The translations under genes were made by a program, and so were the position numbers. The notes under the pieces are model-generated. The model did not search any database. It saw only the letters and a program-made list of their open reading frames with translations, and was not told where the DNA came from. Source: Fictibacillus norfolkensis (GTDB lineage: Bacteria; Bacillota; Bacilli; Bacillales; Fictibacillaceae). From it: a stretch of 57,759 nucleotides of DNA. The stretch spans positions 1 to 57,759 of the forward strand of contig NZ_JACSQM010000014.1 of assembly GCF_014836645.1 (NCBI RefSeq), in the 5' to 3' direction. Numbering within the stretch: the stretch's first letter is position 1; each line of letters begins with the position of its first letter. Positions 1-8,815 of this stretch are shown one piece after another.

Positions 1-76
1 GAACACGGAAGTTAAGCTCTTTAGCGCCGATGGTAGTTGGGGGTCTCCCCCTGTTAGAGTAGGACGTCGCTAGGCA
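1..76 (+). rRNA. rrf: 5S ribosomal RNA, 3' part
   Basis: The first bases match the 3' two thirds of a Bacillus 5S rRNA (GAACACGGAAGTTAAG near the start, GTAGGACGTCGC near the end). The 5' end and the rest of the rRNA operon lie outside the window. A strong terminator follows within 6 bases, so this is the last gene of its operon. The gin-tmk-holB order downstream suggests the operon corresponds to rrnA of B. subtilis. Confidence 0.93.
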
Positions 77-81
77 ATGAG

Positions 82-112
82 GAAGATGGATGAACATCCA
101 TCTTCTTTTTTT
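82..112 (+). terminator. rRNA operon terminator
   Basis: A perfect 10-bp stem (82-91 with 96-105) with a GAAC loop is followed by seven T residues, just after the 5S gene. Confidence 0.92.
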
Positions 113-194
113 GTGTTCAAAAAAAGAAATAAGGTGGTTTGGCAGCCGCCAAACTTCTGATGATGGGTGAGTGGGGTTGGAGGGCTCGAGCTCG

Positions 195-363
195 GGGGTA
201 TAGAGCTTGGATCGGGCAGGGAGCGGTTGTCGAGATTTAGCGAACGGCCTTTATTTTTGATTTTAGACTTAATGGAGGTTCATTCCGACTTAATTCGCTC
301 TCATTTCGACTTAATTTTGTGCATTCCGACTTAAATAGACCACGGAGATACCCCACTCCGTAT
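195..363 (+). repeat. Capped 21-bp mini-array element, copy A
   Basis: The left cap GGGGTATA lies at 195-202. GTCGA starts at 229, 13 nt before five consecutive 21-nt units (242-346), most of which carry GACTTAA. The right cap GATACCCC (347-354) is followed by ACTCCGTAT. The same architecture recurs at 6532, 20219 and 49089 with different unit sequences. Frames across it are open on both strands, but the frame is not shared between copies, so a protein is unlikely. Function unknown. Confidence 0.8.
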
Positions 364-568
364 ATTTCGAAGATCAGTTTCAACCACGAAACCCCTCTCA
401 CAACCCTCAAAATAGGAAGAAGATGGCCAGAGCCATCTTCCAGCACGCGATATTCTTCCGCAAAAGCTCCAAAAATCCCATCAAAAGGAACGCTAGCCGC
501 TCTTACAACCATCATTCCTAACCAAATCACCCCTGATTTCAAGCTCCCACACCACTAATCAGCTCTAC

Positions 569-725
569 CCATTACTCTAACCGCTCATAATTACGAGGTA
601 ATCTTCTTTTTATACGAGGTAATCCTAAATATATCCGTAAAACTCTTCAAAAATCCGTAGATAAAAAATTTTATCAAATTTTCGACACCGCCGAAGGTTT
701 ACAACCGTCACCATAACCATATTGT
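569..725 (-). repeat. Degenerate capped 21-bp mini-array, copy F
   Basis: Read on the minus strand, GTCGA (682-686) again stands 13 nt before 21-nt units running from 673 down to 569. Two units carry TACGGAT and two carry GATTACCTCGTA. A poor GGTTATGG sequence sits where the left cap would be, and no TATACCCC cap is visible. I read it as a decayed inverted member of the copy A family. Confidence 0.5.
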
Positions 726-960
726 TCAACCAACACCCACGCAAATCACCCTCACAAAACAACCTCCCACCCAAAAAACTCAATAAAGCAAATAAAATGC
801 CTATTTAGCACATCAAATAGTTTTAAACCGCTTCACAGGGGGGATTAATGGACCATGAAGACGCGAACTTGGTTTATTTTCATGAACTGAATAAAGACAG
901 ACACAACAAAGCCCAGAGTCTCATACATTTTATAGAGTATCCAAAATAATCTGAATAAAC
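726..960. other. AT-rich gene-free stretch
   Basis: No convincing gene, RNA or terminator is visible between the degenerate repeat and the gin promoter. Short open frames here lack ribosome-binding sites and recognisable protein sequence. Confidence 0.5.
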
Positions 961-989
961 GTATATGAATAAATAATTCTGGCTACAAT
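961..989 (+). promoter_or_regulatory. Probable sigma-F promoter of gin
   Basis: GTATA (961-965) is followed after 15 nt by GGCTACAAT (981-989), which fits the sigma-F -10 pattern GGnnAnAnT fully. The ribosome-binding site GGAGGTGG starts 10 nt later. The B. subtilis orthologue csfB is known to be expressed early in the forespore under sigma-F, which supports the call. Confidence 0.75.
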
Positions 990-1010
990 GGCAATTATGG
1001 AGGTGGAAGA

Positions 1011-1205
1011 ATGAAAGCGACACGACAGTACGGGGAAATTTGTATGGTATGTGAAGAGAAGAAAGATCGAGGATTACACATTCTTCATCAGTTTATTTGC
1101 CGAGAATGTGAGCATAAAATTCTGACCGCGAAAACCAATGACGAATATTATAAACATTATCTATCACAACTAAGAAAGTTAAAGTTAGTAAATGCGTCTT
1201 CATAA
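1011..1205 (+). CDS. csfB: Anti-sigma factor Gin (CsfB)
   Basis: Gin is a 64-residue zinc-binding inhibitor of sigma-G (and sigma-E) that prevents early activation of the late forespore sigma factor. Two CxxC pairs, CMVC at residues 12-15 and CREC at 31-34, form the expected zinc site, and the length equals the B. subtilis protein. The start is set by GGAGGTGG at 999-1006. The gene is monocistronic, preceded by a sigma-F-type promoter and closed by its own terminator. In B. subtilis it is followed by xpaC and yaaN, which are absent here. Confidence 0.92.
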   Translation: MKATRQYGEICMVCEEKKDRGLHILHQFICRECEHKILTAKTNDEYYKHYLSQLRKLKLVNASS

Positions 1206-1208
1206 GAA

Positions 1209-1237
1209 AACAGGCTGTTCGTCAGCCTGTTTTTTTG
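1209..1237 (+). terminator. gin terminator
   Basis: A 9-bp stem (1209-1217 with 1223-1231) with a TTCGT loop is followed by a T run, just after the gin stop codon. Confidence 0.9.
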
Positions 1238-1325
1238 TTGCTGCAAATTCGTAGGAAAGGAAACTGTGATAGAATAAAGATAGTAATCAAATCAAAAAAT
1301 GTTTGAAATATAAAGGAATTTTGTG

Positions 1326-2750
1326 ATGAAATATGCGCCGCTTTATGAAGCATTAATGAATCATAGTCTTACAAATAAATGGTCTTTTCACGTACCAGGA
1401 CATAAGAACGGACACATTTTTGAAGAGAAGGCTAGAGCCCGCTTTCAATCTGTTTTACCGTTTGATGTTACTGAGCTTTCAGGACTTGATGACCTGCATC
1501 ACCCTGAAGGTGTGATCTTAGAGGCACAAGAGCTGTTAGCTTCCTACTCCAAAGTAAAAAAAAGCTTTTTTTTAGTAAATGGAAGCACTTGTGGCAATCA
1601 TGCGATGATCCTTTCTTCATTTTACAACGATGATATCGTACTCGTACAACGCAACTGTCATAAATCTGTGTTGAATGGATTGGAGTTAGCAGGGGTTACA
1701 CCGATATTTCTTCATACGGAAATGGATGAAGAGGGCGGATATCCATTAGGCGTGCATCTTCAAACGGTCAAACAAGCGGTTGAGATGTATCCGAATGTGA
1801 AAGGCATTATTCTAACTAACCCTACTTATTATGGCATGCAGCAAGACATTCAAGAAGTTGCTGATTTTATGCATAGCGTGGGTGGCGTTGTCTTAGTCGA
1901 TGAAGCTCATGGAGCACATTTCGGATTAAAGGATATGCCGATCAGCTCGATACATAAAGGGGCAGATATGGTTGTGCAATCTGCGCATAAGACTCTCCCT
2001 GCACTGACAATGGGCGCTTATTTACATGTAAACAGTGAACGAGTGGATATTCACCGATTAAAGCATGCGCTGCAGTTGGTACAGTCTAGCTCTCCATCCT
2101 ATCTGATCATGGCTTCACTCGATCTTAGCCGACTATACCTTGAAAATTTGAGCAGCGACGAGATCAAATGTATTTTGTCTCAATCTGAAGAACTAAGAAT
2201 GTATATCGAGTCTCTTCCTCATCTTAAGGTTATGAAAGCTCCAGATCGTTATCAGCTTGATCCATTAAAGATTACCGTTCAGTCTGATAGGGAAATATCA
2301 GGATATGAGCTTCAGGAATTTTTTGAAAAAGAAGGATTGTATACAGAGTTAGCAGATGATAGAAATGTCTTGTTTGTATTGCCTCTAGGTCCGCTGAATG
2401 ATACGAAGGACTTGCAAAAGGTAATTAAAAAGAAATCAGATCAGCTCGCTCGTTATGATACAAGACAACGAACGGATCAATCTCTAAAAGGGCTGTCGCC
2501 AGTAAGCAGATTAGCACTTTCGTATAGAGAAATGAGAGGTTTACAAGCAAAACCTAAGTCGATGATGGATTCAGAAGGACAGGTAGCAGCAGAAGCTGTT
2601 ATTCCCTATCCTCCAGGAATTCCGCTTGTCGCTAAAGGAGAACAAATTACTTCGAAACATATAGATGAGTATTCTTCATTAAAAAAGAAAGGTGCTCGGT
2701 TCCAAGGAATTACCGAGGACCATTTGATATATGTTTTTGATCATAGGTAA
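1326..2750 (+). CDS. yaaO: Orn/Lys/Arg decarboxylase family protein (YaaO-like)
   Basis: This is a 474-residue PLP-dependent fold-I decarboxylase of the Orn/Lys/Arg family, which makes cadaverine, agmatine or putrescine. Visible motifs are FHVPGHKNG near residue 22, the cofactor aspartate in VDEAHGAHFG, and the PLP lysine in SAHKTL (about K222). A C-terminal domain follows residue 390. The substrate cannot be read from sequence; B. subtilis YaaO is a paralogue of the arginine decarboxylase SpeA. GTG at 1323 and ATG at 1326 are both possible; ATG lies 8 nt from AAAGGA (1312-1317) and is preferred. The stop is 12 nt before tmk, so they are probably co-transcribed. Confidence 0.85.
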   Translation: MKYAPLYEALMNHSLTNKWSFHVPGHKNGHIFEEKARARFQSVLPFDVTELSGLDDLHHPEGVILEAQELLASYSKVKKSFFLVNGSTCGNHAMILSSFYNDDIVLVQRNCHKSVLNGLELAGVTPIFLHTEMDEEGGYPLGVHLQTVKQAVEMYPNVKGIILTNPTYYGMQQDIQEVADFMHSVGGVVLVDEAHGAHFGLKDMPISSIHKGADMVVQSAHKTLPALTMGAYLHVNSERVDIHRLKHALQLVQSSSPSYLIMASLDLSRLYLENLSSDEIKCILSQSEELRMYIESLPHLKVMKAPDRYQLDPLKITVQSDREISGYELQEFFEKEGLYTELADDRNVLFVLPLGPLNDTKDLQKVIKKKSDQLARYDTRQRTDQSLKGLSPVSRLALSYREMRGLQAKPKSMMDSEGQVAAEAVIPYPPGIPLVAKGEQITSKHIDEYSSLKKKGARFQGITEDHLIYVFDHR

Positions 2751-2762
2751 GGGGCAGTAATT

Positions 2763-3407
2763 GTGAAAGGTTTATTTATTACATTAGAAGGGCCGGACGG
2801 GTCAGGAAAAACAACACAGATCAAGAAGGTTGCTGAGTATTTACGAAAACATCAGGTGAATTTTATCCAAACGCGTGAACCAGGCGGTACAAATATCAGC
2901 GATAAGATACGAGCGCTTGTCTTAGATCCAGAGCATAAAGAAATGCATGATCTTACAGAAGTTCTACTCTACGCGGCTTCGCGTGCACAGCATGTACATG
3001 AAAAGATTATTCCGGCATTAGAAGAAGGAAAAGTCGTACTGTGTGATCGATTTGTTGATGCGTCGCTTGCCTACCAAGGGTTTGGCCTTGGTGTGGGTGA
3101 GGAACGAGTGCTGCAAGTTAACAACATTGCAACGAGTGGACTTGTACCCCACCGCAGCTATTTTGTAGATGTTTCTCCGCAAGTTGGAAAAGAGCGAATG
3201 AAAGCTCGCTATGGAACAGAGAATTTAGACAGAATCGAACAGAAAGACCTTTCATATCATGAACGAGTGAGAGAAGGATTTGCTCAAATCTTTTCAAGAC
3301 AAGCTGATCGAATCGTTCGAATTAATGGTGAACAGAGCCCTGATGCAGTGTTTGAAGAGATCGTAAAGGATTTAGATCAACTTTTATCGAATCATAAGAA
3401 AAAGTAG
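2763..3407 (+). CDS. tmk: Thymidylate kinase
   Basis: The enzyme phosphorylates dTMP to dTDP for DNA synthesis. The 214-residue protein has the P-loop GPDGSGKT (10-17), the DRF motif (95-97) and a LID region near RYGTENLDR (about 148-156). It starts with GTG, 8 nt after AAGGGG (2749-2754); no ATG is better placed. It stands in the conserved order tmk-darA-yaaR-holB, linking dTTP supply to a DNA polymerase III subunit. Confidence 0.95.
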   Translation: MKGLFITLEGPDGSGKTTQIKKVAEYLRKHQVNFIQTREPGGTNISDKIRALVLDPEHKEMHDLTEVLLYAASRAQHVHEKIIPALEEGKVVLCDRFVDASLAYQGFGLGVGEERVLQVNNIATSGLVPHRSYFVDVSPQVGKERMKARYGTENLDRIEQKDLSYHERVREGFAQIFSRQADRIVRINGEQSPDAVFEEIVKDLDQLLSNHKKK

Positions 3408-3752
<345 letters not shown>

Positions 3753-3770
3753 ATATATTGAGGGGTTATT

Positions 3771-4211
3771 ATGAAAATTGGCCAAGATATAAGACCCATT
3801 CTGGATACGAAACAAAACGATGGAAAGATCGGGAAAAAGCCATCTCTTTCATTTGGTGAAGCTGTATCCAAACAAAGTGAGAAACTACATTCTGAACAGT
3901 TAACAAGACTGTTAGGTGATATAGAGAATCAAGGCAAAAGACTGCTTCAATCACAAACAGTACGAGATCTGCAGCTGTATAAAAACTTGGTTCAACGCTT
4001 CGTAAAAGAAGCCGTTGATTTCGGTATGCAGCTTAAGCAGAATAAAAGCTGGAACGAACAAGGCAGGTCGCGCACTCTTAAGCTCGTTAAAGAAGTAGAT
4101 GAACATCTGATTCAGCTGACAGAAGCTGTTCTCAGCCAAGAGAAAGATTCGATCACTCTGCTTGATAGAATCGGAGAAATTAAAGGTTTGTTAGTTAATT
4201 TATATACGTAG
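3771..4211 (+). CDS. yaaR: YaaR family protein (DUF327)
   Basis: A 146-residue, mostly helical and charged protein of the DUF327 family, always found between darA and holB in Bacillaceae. Its biochemical role is unknown. The N-terminal 35 residues are polar and probably disordered; from about residue 40 the sequence is rich in E, Q, K and L, consistent with a helical bundle. GAGGGG upstream of the ATG acts as the ribosome-binding site. Position alone hints at a role near DNA replication, which is an inference. Confidence 0.88.
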   Translation: MKIGQDIRPILDTKQNDGKIGKKPSLSFGEAVSKQSEKLHSEQLTRLLGDIENQGKRLLQSQTVRDLQLYKNLVQRFVKEAVDFGMQLKQNKSWNEQGRSRTLKLVKEVDEHLIQLTEAVLSQEKDSITLLDRIGEIKGLLVNLYT

Positions 4212-4225
4212 TAGGTGAGTAAGAT

Positions 4226-5215
4226 ATGGTGAGCTGGGAAGAGTGCAGCAAAACACAGCCTCGTGTTGTGAAATTATTAAAAAACAGTATAAGAAAACAG
4301 CGCCTTGCTCATGCATATATTTTTGAAGGGGCTCATGGAACAGGAAAGATGGCGACTGCAACGGTTCTCGCTAAAACGTATCTTTGCAGAAATAGTGAGG
4401 ATGGAAACCCTTGTGAAAGCTGTCCGAACTGCAAGAGGATAACATCTGGCAACCACCCTGATGTGCATATCATCGCACCAGATGGCCAAAACATTAAGAT
4501 CGACCAGATAAGAGGACTTCAAAAAGAGTTTGCATACAGTGGGATGGAGTCTTCGAAAAAGGTATACATCATCGAGCATGCTGATAAGATGACCGTTCAG
4601 GCGGCGAACAGCCTCTTAAAGTTTTTAGAAGAGCCAGGAAACGATACGATCGCTCTTCTTTTAACAGAACAGGTTCATCGTCTGCTTGATACGATCCGTT
4701 CGCGGGCACAGACATTAACCTTCTCACCCCTTCCCCCACAAGGGATTTTAGAGAAATTACTGAAGGACGATATACCAAAACCAGTAGCCATGTTGGCGTC
4801 CTCTTTGACTTCGGATTATGCGGAAGCACTCGAAATTTGTAGGGAAGAGTGGTTTGCACAAGCAAGAGCCAAAGTGATACAATTAACGGAGGACTTGAGG
4901 CTCCGGCCTGATTACTGTCTTGTTGTACTGCAAGATCAGTATTTAAGTTTTTTTAAAGAAAAAGATCAGTTACGTTTAGCTTTAAACTTACTTTTGATCT
5001 GGTATCGAGATCTTTTATCTATACATTTATCAAACTCGGAAAACGTTGTGTTTTTCGATCAGCTTCAAGCATTAGAGCAGCAGGCTCTTCACACTTCGCA
5101 AAAAAAGACGGGTGAAGCCCTGCAAGCGATACTGACTGCTCAAGCTAGACTCAGGAGCAACGTCAGCCCCTTGATGGTGATGGAGCAGTTGGTTTTACGA
5201 TTACGGGAGGGATAA
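4226..5215 (+). CDS. holB: DNA polymerase III delta' subunit
   Basis: Delta' is the stator of the clamp loader that places the beta clamp on DNA. The 329-residue protein has an AAA+ fold with a P-loop-like GAHGTGKM (35-42), a zinc module with C54, C63, C66 and C69, and the sensor-type SRAQ motif near residue 157. The P-loop ends GKM and lacks the usual Ser/Thr, as expected for a subunit that need not hydrolyse ATP. The neighbour ricT starts 5 nt downstream, and its ribosome-binding site lies inside the end of holB. Confidence 0.93.
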   Translation: MVSWEECSKTQPRVVKLLKNSIRKQRLAHAYIFEGAHGTGKMATATVLAKTYLCRNSEDGNPCESCPNCKRITSGNHPDVHIIAPDGQNIKIDQIRGLQKEFAYSGMESSKKVYIIEHADKMTVQAANSLLKFLEEPGNDTIALLLTEQVHRLLDTIRSRAQTLTFSPLPPQGILEKLLKDDIPKPVAMLASSLTSDYAEALEICREEWFAQARAKVIQLTEDLRLRPDYCLVVLQDQYLSFFKEKDQLRLALNLLLIWYRDLLSIHLSNSENVVFFDQLQALEQQALHTSQKKTGEALQAILTAQARLRSNVSPLMVMEQLVLRLREG

Positions 5216-5219
5216 AACC

Positions 5220-6050
5220 TTGTATGAGGTAGTGGGAATCCGCTTTAAAAAAGCGGGTAAAGTATATTATTTCGACCCCGGCGACCTTGAAGTGAAAAAA
5301 GACGCGTTCGTCATTGTGGAAACGGCGCGTGGAATAGAATATGGCAAGGTAGTTATCGATAAGAAACTAGTCGGGGAGAATGATGTTGTTCTTCCTTTAA
5401 AAAAGGTCGTTCGGCTCGCGACACAGAAAGACATTTTGTCTGTAGAAGAAAATAAAGCAGCCGCTAAGGAAGCGTTCCAAAGTTGTGAGGAAAAAATCAT
5501 CGAGCATAAGCTGGATATGAAGCTTGTCGATGTTGAATATACGTTTGATCGAAACAAGATTATCTTTTATTTCACAGCAGACGGAAGAATCGATTTCCGG
5601 GAGTTGGTTAAAGACCTGGCTTCTATCTTCCGTACTAGAATCGAACTCAGGCAAATCGGTGTTAGGGATGAAGCGAAGATGCTGGGCGGAATTGGTCCGT
5701 GTGGGCGAATGCTTTGCTGTTCAACATTTCTTGGAGATTTCGAGCCAGTCTCGATCAAGATGGCGAAAGATCAGAACCTTTCTTTAAATCCTGCGAAAAT
5801 TTCAGGGCTTTGCGGCCGTTTGATGTGTTGTTTGAAGTATGAGAACGACTATTATGAAGAAGCTAAAGAAGAAATGCCTGATGTTGGTGAAGAGATTATG
5901 ACCCCTCATGGTGTTGGTCGCGTTGTCGGCTTGAACTTGCTAGAGAAGGTCATCCAAGTGAACATTCCAGCCATGGAAAGAACGACAGAGTTCACTTTGG
6001 ACGAGCTCGCTAGTAAGAGAGAGGAATTATTCAGTCAGGCCACAGAGTAA
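5220..6050 (+). CDS. ricT: RicT (YaaT), Y-complex iron-sulfur subunit
   Basis: RicT forms the Y-complex with RicA and RicF. In B. subtilis the complex directs RNase Y to process several mRNAs and affects sporulation, competence and biofilm formation. The PSP1-domain protein has 276 residues and carries the cysteines of the family's Fe-S cluster: C161, C166, C167, C198, C203 and C204. Translation starts at TTG (5220), giving MYEVVGIRFKKAG as in orthologues. GGGAGG at 5205-5210, within the last holB codons, is the ribosome-binding site. Confidence 0.93.
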   Translation: MYEVVGIRFKKAGKVYYFDPGDLEVKKDAFVIVETARGIEYGKVVIDKKLVGENDVVLPLKKVVRLATQKDILSVEENKAAAKEAFQSCEEKIIEHKLDMKLVDVEYTFDRNKIIFYFTADGRIDFRELVKDLASIFRTRIELRQIGVRDEAKMLGGIGPCGRMLCCSTFLGDFEPVSIKMAKDQNLSLNPAKISGLCGRLMCCLKYENDYYEEAKEEMPDVGEEIMTPHGVGRVVGLNLLEKVIQVNIPAMERTTEFTLDELASKREELFSQATE

Positions 6051-6065
6051 AAAGAGGTGGAATTC

Positions 6066-6419
6066 GTGGAAAAGAAAACAATATTTTCCCGCGTAGTACA
6101 GATGGAAGAGCAAATCACGGTGCTGTCAAAGCAACTGGAAGATTTCAAGACTCATTTGGCTGCACTAATTGAAGAAAACCACCATCTCGTGATGGAAAAT
6201 GAAAATCTGCGAAACAAGCTGAATGCCGATCAAAAGCGGAGTTCTGTTAAAAAGTCTGTAGCCTCTAAAGCCAAGAAAGAACCTACCGATATTGGTGAAG
6301 GTTATGATAATCTGGCGCGTCTCTACCAAGAAGGATTCCACATCTGCAACCTTCATTACGGCAGTGTACGTTCAGAGGGAGATTGTTTGTTTTGTCTTTC
6401 ATTTTTAAATAAGAAATAA
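6066..6419 (+). CDS. yabA: Replication initiation control protein YabA
   Basis: YabA restrains re-initiation by binding DnaA and the beta clamp DnaN. The 117-residue protein has an N-terminal leucine-rich coiled coil (about 5-60) for tetramer formation, a linker, and a zinc-binding C-terminus with HICNLHYG and CLFC. GTG at 6066 is chosen because AGAGGTGG (6053-6060) is its ribosome-binding site; the earlier in-frame GTG at 6057 lies inside that site. It closes the holB-ricT-yabA run and is followed by a terminator. Confidence 0.94.
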   Translation: MEKKTIFSRVVQMEEQITVLSKQLEDFKTHLAALIEENHHLVMENENLRNKLNADQKRSSVKKSVASKAKKEPTDIGEGYDNLARLYQEGFHICNLHYGSVRSEGDCLFCLSFLNKK

Positions 6420-6421
6420 AC

Positions 6422-6450
6422 GCCTTTCCAAATGGGAAGGCTTCTTTTTA
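6422..6450 (+). terminator. yabA terminator
   Basis: An 8-bp stem (6422-6429 with 6434-6441) with an AAAT loop and a T-rich tail follows directly after yabA. Confidence 0.85.
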
Positions 6451-6531
6451 TATGGCAGTGTTTGTGCGCAACTAAGTCTGGCTGTAATTGTGCGGTAGGC
6501 GGCTAGTTCCTGAAAGAAGAACATTCATATA

Positions 6532-6700
6532 GGGGTATAAGAGAGGGAGTAGCTAGCGAAATTTGTCGACGATTGTAGACTCGTGGATAAACAGCAAATA
6601 CTTTTGGATTGAGAGTCAAATCTCGTGGATAAAATGCAGAAACTTTCGGATTGGATCCGAAGATTTCTGGATTGAACGAGCTGAATACCCACCTAAGTAT
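6532..6700 (+). repeat. Capped 21-bp mini-array element, copy B
   Basis: The left cap GGGGTATA lies at 6532-6539 and GTCGA at 6565, 13 nt before the first unit. Five 21-nt units follow exactly (6578-6682), all sharing a GGATTnA or GGATAAA core. The right cap AATACCC follows at 6684-6690. The architecture matches copies A, C and D. The remaining bases up to trmN6 show nothing else I can name. Confidence 0.8.
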
Positions 6701-6825
6701 ACTAATATGACCAGTTTCGAGTTCCGAAACTGTCCCATATCCTATGAAGTGGAACATCCAATGAATGATCAGTAAAAAACCAATATAAACTCAACCTATT
6801 ATATAGAAGAAAGAGAGGGAAGACT

Positions 6826-7575
6826 GTGAGTGATCTAATGCAAGATGAACGGATTGATTTTTTAGTACATGAAGATTTAAAAATCATACAAAGTCCCTCT
6901 GTTTTTTCTTTTTCACTAGATGCCGTGTTATTAAGCCGTTTCGCGTGGGTTCCGATTCAAAAGGGAAAGATCATTGATCTGTGCAGCGGTAATGGTGCTG
7001 TTGCTCTTTTGTTAAGCAAGCGGTCTAAAGCAAAGATTACGGGAGTAGAGATTCAGGAAAGATTGCACAGCATGGCAACGAGGAGTGTAGCGTTAAACCA
7101 TCTAGAAGAACAGGTTCAGATGGACCTAGCAGATATAAAAGACGCTCCCTCTGCATATGGCTATGGTTCGTTCGATGCCCTCACTTGTAATCCACCGTAC
7201 TTTGCATCTGTACATGAAGAAGATTTTAACCAGAACGAACACCTTGCCGTCGCGCGTCACGAAATTCACTGTTCGTTGGAAGATGTTATCCGTGTGAGCA
7301 GTCAGCTTGTGAAACAAGGCGGCAAAGTTGCAATGGTTCATCGGCCGAACAGGCTTATGGAGATTTTAGCTTATATGAGAGAGTATAAACTTGAGCCCAA
7401 AAAACTGCAGCTGATCTATCCGAAAGCAGGCAGTGAAGCGAACATGCTTTTAATAGAAGGAATGAAGAACGGTAAACCTGATCTGCACATTCTGCCTCCT
7501 GTTACGGTGTATGGGGAAGACGGTCAATACACGGAACAGTTAAAAAGGATGTTCTATGGCGAAGATGGAAAATAA
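6826..7575 (+). CDS. trmN6: tRNA1(Val) adenine-37 N6-methyltransferase family
   Basis: This is a SAM-dependent methyltransferase of the YabB/TrmN6 family. It has a SAM-binding GNGAVALL segment (55-62) and the N6-adenine signature NPPY (122-125). By homology it methylates adenine in a tRNA anticodon loop; the exact target in Bacillus is inferred. GTG at 6826 is used because AGAGGG (6814-6819) precedes it by 6 nt and the N-terminus then aligns with orthologues. Its last 20 bases overlap yazA. Confidence 0.9.
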   Translation: MSDLMQDERIDFLVHEDLKIIQSPSVFSFSLDAVLLSRFAWVPIQKGKIIDLCSGNGAVALLLSKRSKAKITGVEIQERLHSMATRSVALNHLEEQVQMDLADIKDAPSAYGYGSFDALTCNPPYFASVHEEDFNQNEHLAVARHEIHCSLEDVIRVSSQLVKQGGKVAMVHRPNRLMEILAYMREYKLEPKKLQLIYPKAGSEANMLLIEGMKNGKPDLHILPPVTVYGEDGQYTEQLKRMFYGEDGK

Positions 7576-7855
7576 TACGCACTTTCTATATATCCTCGAA
7601 TGTAAGGACGGAAGTTATTATACCGGGTATACGAATGATTTAGAAAAGCGCTTTAAAAAGCATGAAGAAGGAAAAGGCGCCAAGTATACGAGGGGAAGAG
7701 GACCTTTAAAGCTCGTCTTTCAACAGGCTTTTCCTACCAAACAAGAAGCGATGCGTATGGAGTTTGCTGTAAAAAAACTAAACCGTGCTCAAAAAGAAAG
7801 AATGATAAAAGAGGGAAGTGTTTCGTATGTGGCAGCAAAAGAGCTACAGCAGTGA
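7556..7855 (+). CDS. yazA: GIY-YIG nuclease domain protein YazA
   Basis: A 99-residue single-domain GIY-YIG protein of the UPF0213 family. The signature appears as [17 protein letters not shown] near the N-terminus, followed by [13 protein letters not shown]. Related proteins have nuclease folds but no settled biological role. ATG at 7556 has AAAGGA 6 nt upstream; ATG at 7565 (MENNTHF) aligns better with B. subtilis YazA, so the start is uncertain by three codons. It overlaps trmN6 upstream and rsmI downstream, implying coupled translation. Confidence 0.9.
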   Translation: MAKMENNTHFLYILECKDGSYYTGYTNDLEKRFKKHEEGKGAKYTRGRGPLKLVFQQAFPTKQEAMRMEFAVKKLNRAQKERMIKEGSVSYVAAKELQQ

Positions 7856-8711
7856 TACAGACAGCGGCATGCTGTACTTAGTTCCAACACCGATCGGCAA
7901 CTTGGAAGATATGACATACCGCGCGATCCGTATACTAAAAGAATCCGATGTGATCGCGGCGGAAGATACAAGACAGACAAAAAAACTATGCAACCACTTT
8001 GAGATCAGCACACCTCTAACAAGTTATCATGATCATAACAAACAGCAGAGTGGCAAGAAGCTTTTAGAAGAATTAAAAGAAGGAAAACAGGTTGCTCTTG
8101 TTACAGACGCAGGAATGCCAGGTGTTTCAGATCCGGGATATGAATTAGTCGTTCAGTGCGTAGAAGAGCGCATACCCGTTATCCCGTTGCCTGGAGCAAA
8201 CGCGGCACTGCCTGCCCTTGTTGCATCAGGACTCAATACCGAATTGTTTACCTTTTATGGTTTTTTACCACGTGGAAAAAAAGAAAAAAAGCTGGAACTT
8301 GAAAATCTGAAACGATTTCCATCCACCCTTCTTTTCTATGAAGCACCACACCGACTAAAAGAAACACTCCAAGCCATGAGCGGCGTATTAGAAAATCGAA
8401 ACATTGCTGTCGTTCGTGAACTCACCAAAAAATTCGAAGAGATCACACGCGGTACCTTACAAGAAGTATCAGAGTTCTTCAGCCAGGGAGACACAGAAAT
8501 CCGCGGGGAGTTCTGTTTAGTAGTAGAAGGCAATGGAAATAAAGAATTCGAAGCAGAAGAACAAGAACAATGGTGGGAACCTTTATCTGTAAAAGATCAC
8601 GTAGAGCATTACGTTGAAAAAGGCGAAAAACCAAAAGAAGCCATAAAATTAGCAGCAGTAGACCGAAACGTACCAAAGCGGGAAGTCTACCAAGAATATC
8701 ACGGGTTGTAG
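7827..8711 (+). CDS. rsmI: 16S rRNA 2'-O-ribose C1402 methyltransferase
   Basis: RsmI methylates the ribose of C1402 in 16S rRNA. It belongs to the tetrapyrrole-methylase fold: LYLVPTPIGNLEDMT at the N-terminus, AAEDTR, and the GMPGVSDPG and PGANAALPALVASG loops that bind SAM. ATG at 7827 is chosen over GTG at 7818, since GAGGGA (7811-7816) is then at a workable distance. The first 29 bases overlap yazA, making trmN6-yazA-rsmI a translationally coupled RNA-modification operon. Confidence 0.93.
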   Translation: MWQQKSYSSDTDSGMLYLVPTPIGNLEDMTYRAIRILKESDVIAAEDTRQTKKLCNHFEISTPLTSYHDHNKQQSGKKLLEELKEGKQVALVTDAGMPGVSDPGYELVVQCVEERIPVIPLPGANAALPALVASGLNTELFTFYGFLPRGKKEKKLELENLKRFPSTLLFYEAPHRLKETLQAMSGVLENRNIAVVRELTKKFEEITRGTLQEVSEFFSQGDTEIRGEFCLVVEGNGNKEFEAEEQEQWWEPLSVKDHVEHYVEKGEKPKEAIKLAAVDRNVPKREVYQEYHGL

Positions 8712-8815
8712 GCTATAAGGGTAGAGGATGATAAGAAGCTGACCTGACAACTTAAAAATTCCTTATCTTTACTTGTTTTTGAATTGTTTGTTCTTCCATT
8801 ATCTTCATTGATTAA

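Noticed and set aside
237..542. Open frames on both strands between the 5S gene and gin
   Set aside because: They run across the 21-bp mini-array, have no ribosome-binding site and resemble no protein; the period of 21 keeps frames open by chance.
6503..6757. Small repetitive proteins (SWINSKY-type heptads) in the yabA-trmN6 gap
   Set aside because: The open frame is not shared by the other copies of the element, so a repeat artefact is more likely than a gene.
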